A DNA stretch of 23,732 nt, taken from an uncultured Eubacterium sp. Lineage in GTDB: Bacteria > Bacillota > Clostridia > Lachnospirales > Lachnospiraceae. Positions 16,623 to 23,302 of this stretch are shown piece after piece (position 1 is the stretch's first letter; each line of letters begins with the position of its first letter). The notes below the pieces were generated by a model, which did no database searches, was not told the origin of the DNA, and worked only from the letters and a program-made list of their open reading frames with translations. The DNA is taken from the NCBI GenBank assembly GCA_958446835.1, contig CAUCXT010000038.1:1-23732 (forward strand), written 5' to 3'. The translations under genes were made by a program, and so were the position numbers.

Positions 16623-17231
16623 TTATTTCACAAGTCCCATCCGTCCAAACGGCGATGAGACCGCCCATATACGCCCTATAATCGCAGAATATTTCACATT
16701 CCCGACATTGGAAAAACGGCTGTCCTCACTGTTATTCCTGTTATCTCCAAGTACAAAATATTCATCATAGCCAAGCATGATTGGCTCTGCAGCAAGACCC
16801 GCATTATATATCTTCTCAGGCTCAACCGGATTTCCCTCTTCATCCGTGAGTCCGAAGCTGTATATCACATCATCCTCAAGAGGTTCTCCGTTGATATACA
16901 CCACTCCGTCTACTATCTGAACCGTCTCACCCGGAAGCCCGACAATACGCTTAACATAGTACTTCGAAACATTCGCTATAGTCGGCTCAAACACTATCAC
17001 ATCATAGCGTTTTGGCTGTCCGAAGCAATAGCTCACCTTATCCACAAGCAGGCTGTCATCGTTCTCAAGTGTCGGCTCCATCGAATGTCCGACAACCGTT
17101 GTCTTTCCAAGCATATATGTTGCAAGGATGAATGACAGGCACACAACCATAGTTATATCCACTATCCATTTAAGGATTATCTCATGTACATGATACTTTT
17201 TCTCTCTGCGGTAAACCTCAAATTCTGCCAT
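16623..17231 (-). CDS. lepB: Signal peptidase I
   Basis: Type I signal peptidase cleaves signal peptides from exported preproteins at the outer face of the membrane. The 202-residue protein has one N-terminal membrane helix (about 20-40), the catalytic serine in GHSMEPTL (S50), the general-base lysine in YYVKRIVGLPGE (K94), and the box E motif LGDNRNNSEDSR (161-172). The start is the ATG at 17231 with AGAGG five bases upstream. A GTG two codons earlier would lie too close to the ribosome binding site. rplS ends in a terminator just before it, so lepB needs its own promoter in 17238-17364. That stretch is AT-rich and I could not single out a convincing one. Confidence 0.96.
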   Translation of the reverse strand: MAEFEVYRREKKYHVHEIILKWIVDITMVVCLSFILATYMLGKTTVVGHSMEPTLENDDSLLVDKVSYCFGQPKRYDVIVFEPTIANVSKYYVKRIVGLPGETVQIVDGVVYINGEPLEDDVIYSFGLTDEEGNPVEPEKIYNAGLAAEPIMLGYDEYFVLGDNRNNSEDSRFSNVGNVKYSAIIGRIWAVSSPFGRMGLVK

Positions 17232-17364
17232 AGACACCTCTTATCAATTTTATTTTTAATAGGTAACTACAAAACACAAATTTTCCTATAAACAGTTATG
17301 CAATTACCTTCTTTTATTTTTAAATCAACATCCATTATCTGCTTACAATGCCTTACTCATAATT

Positions 17365-17397
17365 GAAGAAAAGGGAATGCCACACTGACATTCCCTT
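17365..17397 (-). terminator. Intrinsic terminator after rplS
   Basis: An 11-bp stem with one G-U pair (arms 17371-17381 and 17387-17397, loop of 5), followed on the minus strand by CCCTTTTCTTC, lies 27 nt after the rplS stop. It separates rplS from lepB. Confidence 0.8.
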
Positions 17398-17424
17398 AAT
17401 GGTCATATTACATATAAAGTTATA

Positions 17425-17772
17425 TTACTTTACAAGCTCCTTAACCTTAGCTGCCTTACCTACTCTGTCTCTTAAGTAGAATAACTTAGCTCTTCTAGCC
17501 TTACCTGTTCTTACAACCTCAATCTTCTCGATAGTTGGGGAATGTAATGGCCATGTTCTCTCAACGCCTACACCGTTTGAAAGCTTTCTAACTGTGAAAG
17601 TCTCTCTTGAGCTTCCGCCCTGTCTCTTAAGTACTGTACCCTCGAATACCTGTACTCTCTCACGGTTACCTTCCTTAATCTTAGCTGATACTCTAACTGT
17701 ATCACCTACGTTGAAATCTGCAACAGATTCCTTTAACTGAGCGTCTTCAATCTTCTTAATAATATCGTTCAT
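17425..17772 (-). CDS. rplS: 50S ribosomal protein L19
   Basis: The 115-residue protein is ribosomal protein L19, which sits at the interface of the 50S and 30S subunits. Family landmarks are FNVGDTVRVSAKIKEG (20-35), RVQVFEGTVLKRQG (38-51), FTVRKLSNGVGVERTWPLH (60-78) and the basic tail near RRAKLFYLRDRVGKAAKV. The ATG at 17772 follows GGAGG by 7 nt. It is expressed as a single gene here, from its own strong promoter and leader to a terminator. In B. subtilis it follows trmD; here the hipBA module separates them. Confidence 0.98.
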   Translation of the reverse strand: MNDIIKKIEDAQLKESVADFNVGDTVRVSAKIKEGNRERVQVFEGTVLKRQGGSSRETFTVRKLSNGVGVERTWPLHSPTIEKIEVVRTGKARRAKLFYLRDRVGKAAKVKELVK

Positions 17773-17855
17773 TTGTGAGCCTCCTTAAAAATTTTGATGT
17801 TCATTAATACCCTTTCGTACCAGAGGAACATCGAGCTATATTCACAACATTCGAG
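17773..17855 (-). ncRNA. Candidate L19 leader (ribosomal protein autoregulatory element)
   Basis: The rplS 5' untranslated region of about 80 nt contains a hairpin with perfect 7-bp arms GATGTTC and GAACATC (17796-17802 and 17826-17832). They enclose a roughly 23-nt internal region and end about 12 nt before the GGAGG. Rfam describes an L19 leader (RF00556) at this position in low-GC Gram-positives. Identity with that family is inferred from position and structure, not from a covariance search. Confidence 0.55.
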
Positions 17856-17884
17856 ATTATAACATGATGTAGCGGGGAATGCAA
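17856..17884 (-). promoter_or_regulatory. Extended -10 promoter of rplS
   Basis: On the minus strand TTGCAT (17879-17884), 17 bp and a consensus TATAAT (17856-17861) preceded by TGT (extended -10) form a strong promoter. It lies 33 bp after the hipA stop codon. Confidence 0.8.
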
Positions 17885-17917
17885 GTATTTTTTACTTTTT
17901 ATTTTCAATAATTACAA

Positions 17918-19057
17918 TCAAAAATACAAATACGCTCCCAGCTCCTCCTTCACACATTCCCTGATATCCTCAGCAACCGTCCTTGCGGCTTTTATATCAA
18001 GTCCTGCCTTTTTTGCGACCTCAAGCAAATCGTTGATTCCCGGATTAACTCCGTTTCCGTTTATGGTCGTCGCATGCTCTCCGTTCAATGAGTTGCTGTA
18101 GGTCAGGTCATACGCCGGAGACAGCACCCATCTTTTTTCATCCTCAAGATATATATAACTAAAATTTTTAGAGTGGTCATCACGATTGTGTGCAAAGACG
18201 TTAAAGCACATGAGTCTGTACAGCTTCTCACACTCTGTGATATCTTTTGTTAGTATCATAGTTAAGCGCATAAGCAATTCATAATCCAGGTTCGGGATTC
18301 TGTGAGAGGTTTCGAGCAGTCCCGATACCGACACCATATGTCTGCGCACAACATTGTCACCATCACCTGTATTTATTCTGTCAAATCTTTTCGTTCCAAA
18401 ATATCCTTGACACTCCTTGGATTTAAACAGCCTTACCGGCGCCATGTCAATTCCGCATTTTCCTGCGCATAATGCATAATCGTATTCCTGTTTTCCGATA
18501 TTTTTAGAATCATACGATGAAGGAAATTTAATTATCCAGTCATCGTTATCTATCTTCGTAAGGATTTTGGGTCTGGCACCTCCCGATGAGCCTCCGAGCT
18601 TGAACAGCGTATCTAACTCATCTGAATATTCTGTCTGCAATATTTTTTCACATTCAGCCGCAAGTTCATCAAGCGACATTCTGTTTTCAGTCTCTTCAAG
18701 CGTTATCACCGGCTTATAGCTTAACGCCCCCATACCTGTTTCACCGACTATTGCAAGCCTGTCAAGATTGCCAATATCCATCGGATTGATTCCGTTCCTT
18801 TTCATAAGTCTGTCAACCAGCAATCTTCCCCAGCCATCCGGCAGGCTATCGGCAAACACCCCGAAAATACCATCGAATGGGTCAATTTTCGGCATAAACA
18901 CTCTTTTTTCAAGTGGAAGAGAAAACGGACTTATCGAAAATCCATCAGCTATCCAATCATCCGAATATTCAAATGCAGCCAGCCTGTTCTGGTAAAGTGC
19001 TGTGGTTCCGACATGCCTGTCATGGTAAAACACATCAAGTTTATTTAGTCTGTGCAT
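17918..19057 (-). CDS. hipA: HipA-family serine/threonine kinase toxin
   Basis: HipA kinases phosphorylate translation-related targets (glutamyl-tRNA synthetase in E. coli) and cause growth arrest. The 379-residue protein has the N-terminal subdomain with SISPFSLPLE (41-50) and FDGIFGVFADSLPDGWGRLL (61-80). A glycine- and serine-rich loop GGSSGGARPK (155-164) sits where E. coli HipA has its autophosphorylation site. The kinase catalytic motif NRDDHSKN (291-298, D294 likely) and the metal-binding SPAYDLT (313-319, D317) follow, so it appears active. I start it at the ATG 19057, with AGGAGG 6 nt upstream inside hipB. An upstream start at 19120 adds a non-homologous leader. It overlaps hipB by 17 nt. 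The target is unknown. No terminator is seen before rplS. Confidence 0.93.
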   Translation of the reverse strand: MHRLNKLDVFYHDRHVGTTALYQNRLAAFEYSDDWIADGFSISPFSLPLEKRVFMPKIDPFDGIFGVFADSLPDGWGRLLVDRLMKRNGINPMDIGNLDRLAIVGETGMGALSYKPVITLEETENRMSLDELAAECEKILQTEYSDELDTLFKLGGSSGGARPKILTKIDNDDWIIKFPSSYDSKNIGKQEYDYALCAGKCGIDMAPVRLFKSKECQGYFGTKRFDRINTGDGDNVVRRHMVSVSGLLETSHRIPNLDYELLMRLTMILTKDITECEKLYRLMCFNVFAHNRDDHSKNFSYIYLEDEKRWVLSPAYDLTYSNSLNGEHATTINGNGVNPGINDLLEVAKKAGLDIKAARTVAEDIRECVKEELGAYLYF

Positions 19058-19322
19058 TAATAACCTCCTGTATCGAATTAAATGGCACTTCGGTAAACAG
19101 TTTTTCCAGTTCGTCCTCAATTCCCAATGCTATCGCCAGCTTTGTGAGGGAGGCAAGGGAAATATCTCCTGTCTGCTCAAAGCGCTTTAAAGAGCCAAGG
19201 CTGACTCCTGACCTTATCGCCAGTTCCTTCTGCGATATTTTTCTTCTCTTTCTTATTCCCGCCAGCCTTTCGGCGAGCTCCTTGTCTATCTCAGGCGCGG
19301 TTTTCAAAAATATATTTATCAT
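19041..19322 (-). CDS. hipB: HipB-family XRE antitoxin/repressor
   Basis: The 93-residue protein has one Cro/C1-type helix-turn-helix at about residues 20-68: LAGIRKRRKISQKELAIRSGVSLGSLKRFEQ in two halves, then SLASLTKLAIALGIEDEL. Such HipB proteins bind the operator of their own promoter and neutralise the HipA kinase. The C-terminal tail (about 70-93) would contact HipA. The ATG at 19322 has AGGTG 5 nt upstream. hipA begins inside its last codons, so the pair is translationally coupled. Two identical 14-bp repeats at its promoter are the likely binding sites. Confidence 0.92.
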   Translation of the reverse strand: MINIFLKTAPEIDKELAERLAGIRKRRKISQKELAIRSGVSLGSLKRFEQTGDISLASLTKLAIALGIEDELEKLFTEVPFNSIQEVINAQTK

Positions 19323-19355
19323 TATATCACCTAATTTATCAACATTTTCTGTACT

Positions 19356-19369
19356 GCTAATATTTTATC
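19356..19369. repeat. Candidate HipB operator, copy 1 (overlaps -10)
   Basis: GCTAATATTTTATC, an imperfect palindrome (5 of 7 pairs), contains the hipBA -10 element. An identical copy begins 41 bp further upstream, about four helical turns away, as expected for cooperative binding by HipB dimers. Confidence 0.6.
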
Positions 19370-19390
19370 TCAAATGCGGCAAAAATACAA
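19362..19390 (-). promoter_or_regulatory. Candidate promoter of hipBA
   Basis: On the minus strand TTGTAT (19385-19390), 17 bp and TAAAAT (19362-19367) give a start about 33 nt before the hipB ATG. The -10 lies within operator copy 1, which fits autorepression. Confidence 0.55.
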
Positions 19391-19396
19391 CAAATA

Positions 19397-19410
19397 GCTA
19401 ATATTTTATC
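19397..19410. repeat. Candidate HipB operator, copy 2 (upstream of -35)
   Basis: This is the second exact copy of GCTAATATTTTATC, lying just upstream of the -35 and four bases from the trmD terminator T-run. The two copies flank the core promoter. Confidence 0.6.
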
Positions 19411-19413
19411 CAT

Positions 19414-19446
19414 AAAAAAGCCGACTGCACAGAATATGCAGTCAGC
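19414..19446 (-). terminator. Intrinsic terminator after trmD
   Basis: A 10-bp stem with one G-U pair (arms 19420-19429 and 19437-19446, loop of 7) is followed by six Ts on the minus strand. It ends the ylxM-trmD unit before the hipBA promoter. The 65 nt between it and the trmD stop show nothing else. Confidence 0.88.
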
Positions 19447-19511
19447 CTTCATGCCAATATATATCATATACAATTATACTGTGTGAGCGAAATCTATTGT
19501 TCCGCCATCAA

Positions 19512-20270
19512 TCAGATGTTGTCGTTCTTCTCCCTGTCCCTTCTTTTAAGTTCGGCTAAATATGCCTTTTCCTTATTAGAAAGCACCGCATCCTTCAATA
19601 AATCCGGTCTTGCATTGTAGGTTCGAAGAATCGACTGCTGTCTTCTCCACTCATCAACCTTGCCATGGTGTCCAGACAGAAGTACCTCAGGAACCTGTCT
19701 GCCCATGAACTCTACCGGTCGAGTATACTGCGGATATTCAAGAAGGTTATCGTGAAATGTCTCAAACTCAGCAGAGACATCATTGTTAAGCACTCCCGGT
19801 ACATTTCTTGATATGGAATCAATCATAACCATCGCCGGAAGCTCCCCGCCTGTCAGAACGTAATCACCGATTGAGACATTGTCCGTCACAATCATTTCAA
19901 GCACACGCTCATCGATTCCCTCATAATGCCCGCACAGGAATATAAGGTTATCCTCCTTCGCAAGCTCCCTGCTCATCTCATGGTCAAAGCGCTTTCCCTG
20001 AGGTGTCATGTAGAGAACCCTAACACTTCCCTGCATATCCTTACGGACATGCTCATACGCCTTATAGACAGGCTCCGGCTGCATGACCATCCCTGCACCG
20101 CCACCATAAGGGTAATCGTCCACCTTCAAATGCTTGTTCGTGGAGAAATCCCTGATATCCGTTGCACCAATCTTTATTATATTGTTCTCTACCGCCCTTC
20201 CGATGATACTGGTGTTAAGCCCATTAAGCACCATATCCGGAAAAAGCGTAAGCACATGAAAATTAATCAT
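19512..20270 (-). CDS. trmD: tRNA (guanine37-N1)-methyltransferase TrmD
   Basis: TrmD adds the N1 methyl group to G37 next to the anticodon, which prevents +1 frameshifting. The 252-residue protein shows the SPOUT trefoil-knot motifs: YGGGAGMVMQPEPVY (55-69), YMTPQGKRF, LCGHYEGIDERV and SIGDYVLTGGELPAM. The C-terminal helical domain includes LSGHHGKVDEWRRQQSI. The ATG at 20270 overlaps the rimM stop in an ATGA junction, indicating translational coupling. A terminator follows it. In related genomes rplS usually comes next, but here hipBA intervenes. Confidence 0.98.
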   Translation of the reverse strand: MINFHVLTLFPDMVLNGLNTSIIGRAVENNIIKIGATDIRDFSTNKHLKVDDYPYGGGAGMVMQPEPVYKAYEHVRKDMQGSVRVLYMTPQGKRFDHEMSRELAKEDNLIFLCGHYEGIDERVLEMIVTDNVSIGDYVLTGGELPAMVMIDSISRNVPGVLNNDVSAEFETFHDNLLEYPQYTRPVEFMGRQVPEVLLSGHHGKVDEWRRQQSILRTYNARPDLLKDAVLSNKEKAYLAELKRRDREKNDNI

Positions 20271-20779
20271 AAGTCAAGCAACCCATCCATGACGTGAACC
20301 GTCATCGTATTCTCTTCCAGATTTACATTGAGCACACAGTCTGCTATTGCCGGAAGCAATACTTCCTTACCTTCCCTTGTCTTTACAGCATACACATCGT
20401 TAGCTCCTGTCTGGATGACATCGCTGAGCTCACCAAGCTCCTCACCCTCATCTGTCATAACCTTAAGACCTATCATATCACAGACAAAATATTCATCCTC
20501 ATCTAATTCAACGGCATTCTCCCTTGTAACCCAGAGAGAACAGCCCCTATATTTTTCTACATCATTGATATTATCAATACCCTTAAATTTAAGGATAACC
20601 ATATTCTTAAAATATTTCACACCTGCTACCGTAAGATTAAGCTTCTCTCTGCCGGTATCCAATATAACTTCCTTCAGATAATCGAATCTGTTCACATCAT
20701 CCGTTGTCGGGAATACCTTTACCTCTCCCGCAATTCCATGTGTAGATGATATCACACCAACCTGCAATAAATCCTGCAT
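20267..20779 (-). CDS. rimM: 16S rRNA processing protein RimM
   Basis: RimM is a 30S assembly factor that binds S19 and acts on the 16S head. The 170-residue protein starts LLQVGVISSTHGIAGEVKVFP, the N-terminal RimM beta-barrel signature. The C-terminal PRC-barrel domain contains YFVCDMIGLKVMTDEGEELG, ANDVYAVKTREGKEVLLPAI and the closing VHVMDGLLDL. I choose the ATG at 20779, with GGAGG five bases upstream, over a TTG four codons earlier that overlaps that same site. It overlaps trmD by 4 nt. A small hairpin separates it from khpA. Confidence 0.96.
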   Translation of the reverse strand: MQDLLQVGVISSTHGIAGEVKVFPTTDDVNRFDYLKEVILDTGREKLNLTVAGVKYFKNMVILKFKGIDNINDVEKYRGCSLWVTRENAVELDEDEYFVCDMIGLKVMTDEGEELGELSDVIQTGANDVYAVKTREGKEVLLPAIADCVLNVNLEENTMTVHVMDGLLDL

Positions 20780-20824
20780 GCAAACCTCCAAATATATCTA
20801 ACCATTTTCTTTAGAAAAAGAATA

Positions 20825-20843
20825 TGCCGGGCATAACCCGGCA
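20825..20843 (-). terminator. Weak hairpin/attenuator between khpA and rimM
   Basis: A perfect 7-bp GC-rich stem (TGCCGGG 20825-20831 with CCCGGCA 20837-20843, loop of 5) is followed on the minus strand by TATTCTTTTTC. The T-run is interrupted, so partial termination or 3'-end stabilisation is more likely than a full stop. Confidence 0.5.
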
Positions 20844-20857
20844 CCAAAAAGGCATTA

Positions 20858-21085
20858 TTACATTATATCAACGATAACCTTCTTATCTTCCTTTGTCGCC
20901 GCTGCTTTAACAACTGCGCGGATTGACTTAGCAATTCGGCCCTGTTTGCCGATAACCTTGCCAGTGTCAGATGGGGCAACTTTTAATTCGAGGACGATGG
21001 CTTTTTCCTTAACGGTCTCAGTCACAACGACCTCGTCAGGATTGTCTACAAGTGCTTTCGCAATAACTTCAACCAATTCCTTCAT
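20858..21085 (-). CDS. khpA: KH-domain RNA-binding protein KhpA (YlqC)
   Basis: KhpA is a small KH-domain RNA-binding protein that in Gram-positives partners with KhpB (Jag) and affects cell elongation and RNA regulation. The 75-residue protein is one KH domain with the nucleic-acid binding loop VIGKQGRIAKSIR and the upstream strand KAIVLELKVAPSD. The ATG at 21085 has GGAGG six bases upstream. It begins 17 nt after rpsP, the standard rpsP-khpA arrangement. Confidence 0.95.
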   Translation of the reverse strand: MKELVEVIAKALVDNPDEVVVTETVKEKAIVLELKVAPSDTGKVIGKQGRIAKSIRAVVKAAATKEDKKVIVDIM

Positions 21086-21102
21086 GTCACACCTCCAACA
21101 AA

Positions 21103-21348
21103 TTACTTCTCAATACCAGCGAGCTTGAAAATCTTGCTAACAACCTCTGTTGGCTGAGCGCCGCTTGCTAACCACTTCTTTGCTAACTCCTCGTTAACAT
21201 TGTAAGTGCTAGGATCGTTATTAGGATCGTATGTTCCGATCTCCTCGATGAATCTACCATCTCTTGGGGATCTTGAATCAGCAACGATGATTCTATAGAA
21301 AGGAGCCTTCTTCTGTCCCATTCTTCTTAATCTGATCTTAACTGCCAT
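21103..21348 (-). CDS. rpsP: 30S ribosomal protein S16
   Basis: The 81-residue protein is S16, an early-binding 30S assembly protein. The family's sequence is plain: VKIRLRRMGQKKAPFYRIIV (3-22), ADSRSPRDGRFIEEIGTYDP (23-42) and the C-terminal WLASGAQPTEVV. The ATG at 21348 is preceded by a strong AAGGAGGTG site. It lies 36 nt after ffh and 17 nt before khpA within one operon. Confidence 0.98.
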   Translation of the reverse strand: MAVKIRLRRMGQKKAPFYRIIVADSRSPRDGRFIEEIGTYDPNNDPSTYNVNEELAKKWLASGAQPTEVVSKIFKLAGIEK

Positions 21349-21384
21349 TTTAATTTCACCTCCTTGGAAAATTTCTAAAATATG

Positions 21385-22740
21385 TTAAAAAGGAAGTCTG
21401 AACTTACCTCTTTTACCACCCTTGCCGCCGAGCATTCCCGGCATCTGCTTCATCATCTTCTTCATTTGCTCCTGCTGCTTCACAAGACGATTGACCTCGG
21501 CTATGTCAACTCCCGCGCCCTTTGCAATTCGATTCTTGCGGGATGGATTAAGGAGTGACGGATTACGTCTCTCCTGCGGTGTCATTGAAAGAATGATGGC
21601 TTCGACACGTCCGAGAGCACTCTCATCAACCGCATCCATATTCACATTCTTCATCTGATTGCCAAGACCCATGCCCGGAAGCATATTCAGGATACTTCCG
21701 ATACCGCCCATGTTCTTGACCTGCTTCATCGACTCAAGGTAATCCTCAAAGTCGAACTCAGCCTTGCGGAGCTTCTGCTCCATCTCCTTGGCCTTATCCT
21801 CATCAATCTGGCTCTGAGCCTTCTCAATAAGTGTGAGCACATCACCCATACCAAGGATTCGTGATGCCATTCTGTCCGGATAAAACTGTTCCAGATCAGA
21901 AAGCTTCTCACCCATACCAACATATAAAATAGGTTTACCGGTCACTGCCTTGATTGAAAGTGCCGCACCACCTCTGGTATCACCATCGAGCTTCGTGATA
22001 ATAACGCCGTCTATGCCAACTTCATCATTGAAATGTGTTGCCACATTCACGGCATCCTGTCCTGTCATGGCATCGACAACAAGTATACTCTGATGCACAT
22101 CCACAACCGACTTAATCTCTCTAAGCTCTGCCATCATCTCCTCATCCACATGGAGACGACCTGCTGTATCTAATATTACGACGTTATTGCCATTCTTCTC
22201 AGCATGGGCAACCGCAGCCTTCGCAATGTCCGCAGGCTTAATCTTATCACCCATTGAGAACACAGGCACGCCCTGTTTCTCACCATTGATCTCCAACTGC
22301 TTAATTGCAGCCGGTCTATATACATCACAGGCAACAAGGAGAGGTCTCTTGCCCTTTTCCTTAAGCTTACCCGCTATCTTAGCAGTAGTTGTTGTCTTAC
22401 CTGCTCCCTGAAGACCCATCATCATAATAACTGTGATTGCCTGACCACCCTTCAAATCAATCTCGGTAGTCTCAGAACCCATAAGAGAAATGAGTTCTTC
22501 ATTAACAATCTTGATAACCATCTGTCCCGGTGTAAGACTGTTAAGAACATCCTGTCCAACAGCACGCTCCTGAACTGAGCTTATAAACTGCTTAACAACC
22601 TTAAAGCTTACATCGGCTTCAAGCAGTGCCATCTTAATCTCCTTAAGTGCAACCTTGACATCGGCTTCTGAAAGTCTTCCCTTGCCGCGGAGATTCTTAA
22701 ATATATTCTGTAACTTATCGGATAAACTGTCAAATGCCAC
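21385..22740 (-). CDS. ffh: Signal recognition particle protein Ffh (SRP54)
   Basis: Ffh binds 4.5S/scRNA and signal sequences of nascent membrane and secreted proteins and docks with FtsY. The 451-residue protein contains the N domain, then the G domain with GLQGAGKTTTTAK, DTAGRLHVDEEM and TKLDGDTRGGAAL. The methionine-rich M domain follows with NMGGIGSILNMLPGMG and a C-terminal MMKQMPGMLGGKGGKRGK. The start is GTG at 22740, with GGTGG about 7 nt upstream; VAFDSLSDKLQ is the usual N-terminus of the family. It follows ylxM as in other Firmicutes and is transcribed with rpsP. Confidence 0.98.
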   Translation of the reverse strand: MAFDSLSDKLQNIFKNLRGKGRLSEADVKVALKEIKMALLEADVSFKVVKQFISSVQERAVGQDVLNSLTPGQMVIKIVNEELISLMGSETTEIDLKGGQAITVIMMMGLQGAGKTTTTAKIAGKLKEKGKRPLLVACDVYRPAAIKQLEINGEKQGVPVFSMGDKIKPADIAKAAVAHAEKNGNNVVILDTAGRLHVDEEMMAELREIKSVVDVHQSILVVDAMTGQDAVNVATHFNDEVGIDGVIITKLDGDTRGGAALSIKAVTGKPILYVGMGEKLSDLEQFYPDRMASRILGMGDVLTLIEKAQSQIDEDKAKEMEQKLRKAEFDFEDYLESMKQVKNMGGIGSILNMLPGMGLGNQMKNVNMDAVDESALGRVEAIILSMTPQERRNPSLLNPSRKNRIAKGAGVDIAEVNRLVKQQEQMKKMMKQMPGMLGGKGGKRGKFRLPF

Positions 22741-22819
22741 TCTATAACCACCTTATCCGGGCTGATGCCCATATATCTATTCTATGCCTGCGAGTCCCCT
22801 GCCGACAATACGCTGTCTG

Positions 22820-23197
22820 TTACAGCTCATCTATAATTGCATTGGATATCGAATCAATTCTATCAACCAGTTCTTTTACCTCTTTCAAATCATCCGATGC
22901 TAACACCCGCTTCGAATAATCACTTATCTCATTGACCTTTTCCTTAATCTTCATAAATCTTTCGATTAAGTGAAGCGTACTCTCATAGTCATTGAGCAGC
23001 TTGTCAACTCTCTTTAACTGGTCATGAACACCTTGCCTGCTGATGTCATGTTCCTTGGCAATCTCGCTTATGGAAAAGTTATCAAATACATACTCCTCAT
23101 ATATCATCTTCTGATGAGGTGTGAGAAGTTCACCGTAAAAATCATAAAGAAGCGTCTGCTCTACAATCTTTTCCATCTTCTCCATACTACCATCCAT
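22820..23197 (-). CDS. ylxM: YlxM family helix-turn-helix SRP-associated protein
   Basis: YlxM is a small DNA-binding-like protein encoded just upstream of ffh; in streptococci it has been found to associate with the SRP. The 125-residue protein has a sigma-70 region 4-like HTH at about residues 20-60: YGELLTPHQKMIYEEYVFDN, then FSISEIAKEHDISRQGVHDQ. A long helical tail predicted to form a coiled coil follows. The ATG at 23197 has GGAGAG six bases upstream. It is the first gene after a strong promoter and starts the SRP-ribosome operon. Confidence 0.94.
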   Translation of the reverse strand: MDGSMEKMEKIVEQTLLYDFYGELLTPHQKMIYEEYVFDNFSISEIAKEHDISRQGVHDQLKRVDKLLNDYESTLHLIERFMKIKEKVNEISDYSKRVLASDDLKEVKELVDRIDSISNAIIDEL

Positions 23198-23235
23198 ATA
23201 ACACTCTCCTAAGCGTCTCGCCTCAATCCTTTGGT

Positions 23236-23264
23236 AGGATACTACATATTCTTTCGGATGTCAA
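23236..23264 (-). promoter_or_regulatory. Sigma-A promoter of ylxM-ffh-rpsP-khpA(-rimM-trmD)
   Basis: On the minus strand a consensus TTGACA (23259-23264), a 17-bp spacer and TATCCT (23236-23241) place the start about 32 nt before the ylxM ATG. The -35 is the left arm of a 7-bp inverted repeat. Confidence 0.8.
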
Positions 23265-23280
23265 GTGTTTTTTCTTGACA
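23259..23280. repeat. Inverted repeat overlapping the ylxM -35 element
   Basis: TGTCAAG (23259-23265) and CTTGACA (23274-23280) are perfect 7-bp arms around an 8-bp spacer. One arm contains the -35 of the ylxM promoter, so it may be a protein-binding site or a chance second TTGACA on the other strand. Confidence 0.45.
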
Positions 23281-23302
23281 TTTTTTATTTTTTTCTGTCC
23301 GG

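Noticed and set aside
19058..19120. 21-residue N-terminal extension of hipA
   Set aside because: It reads through the antitoxin gene, has no family match, and the ATG at 19057 has an ideal AGGAGG site.
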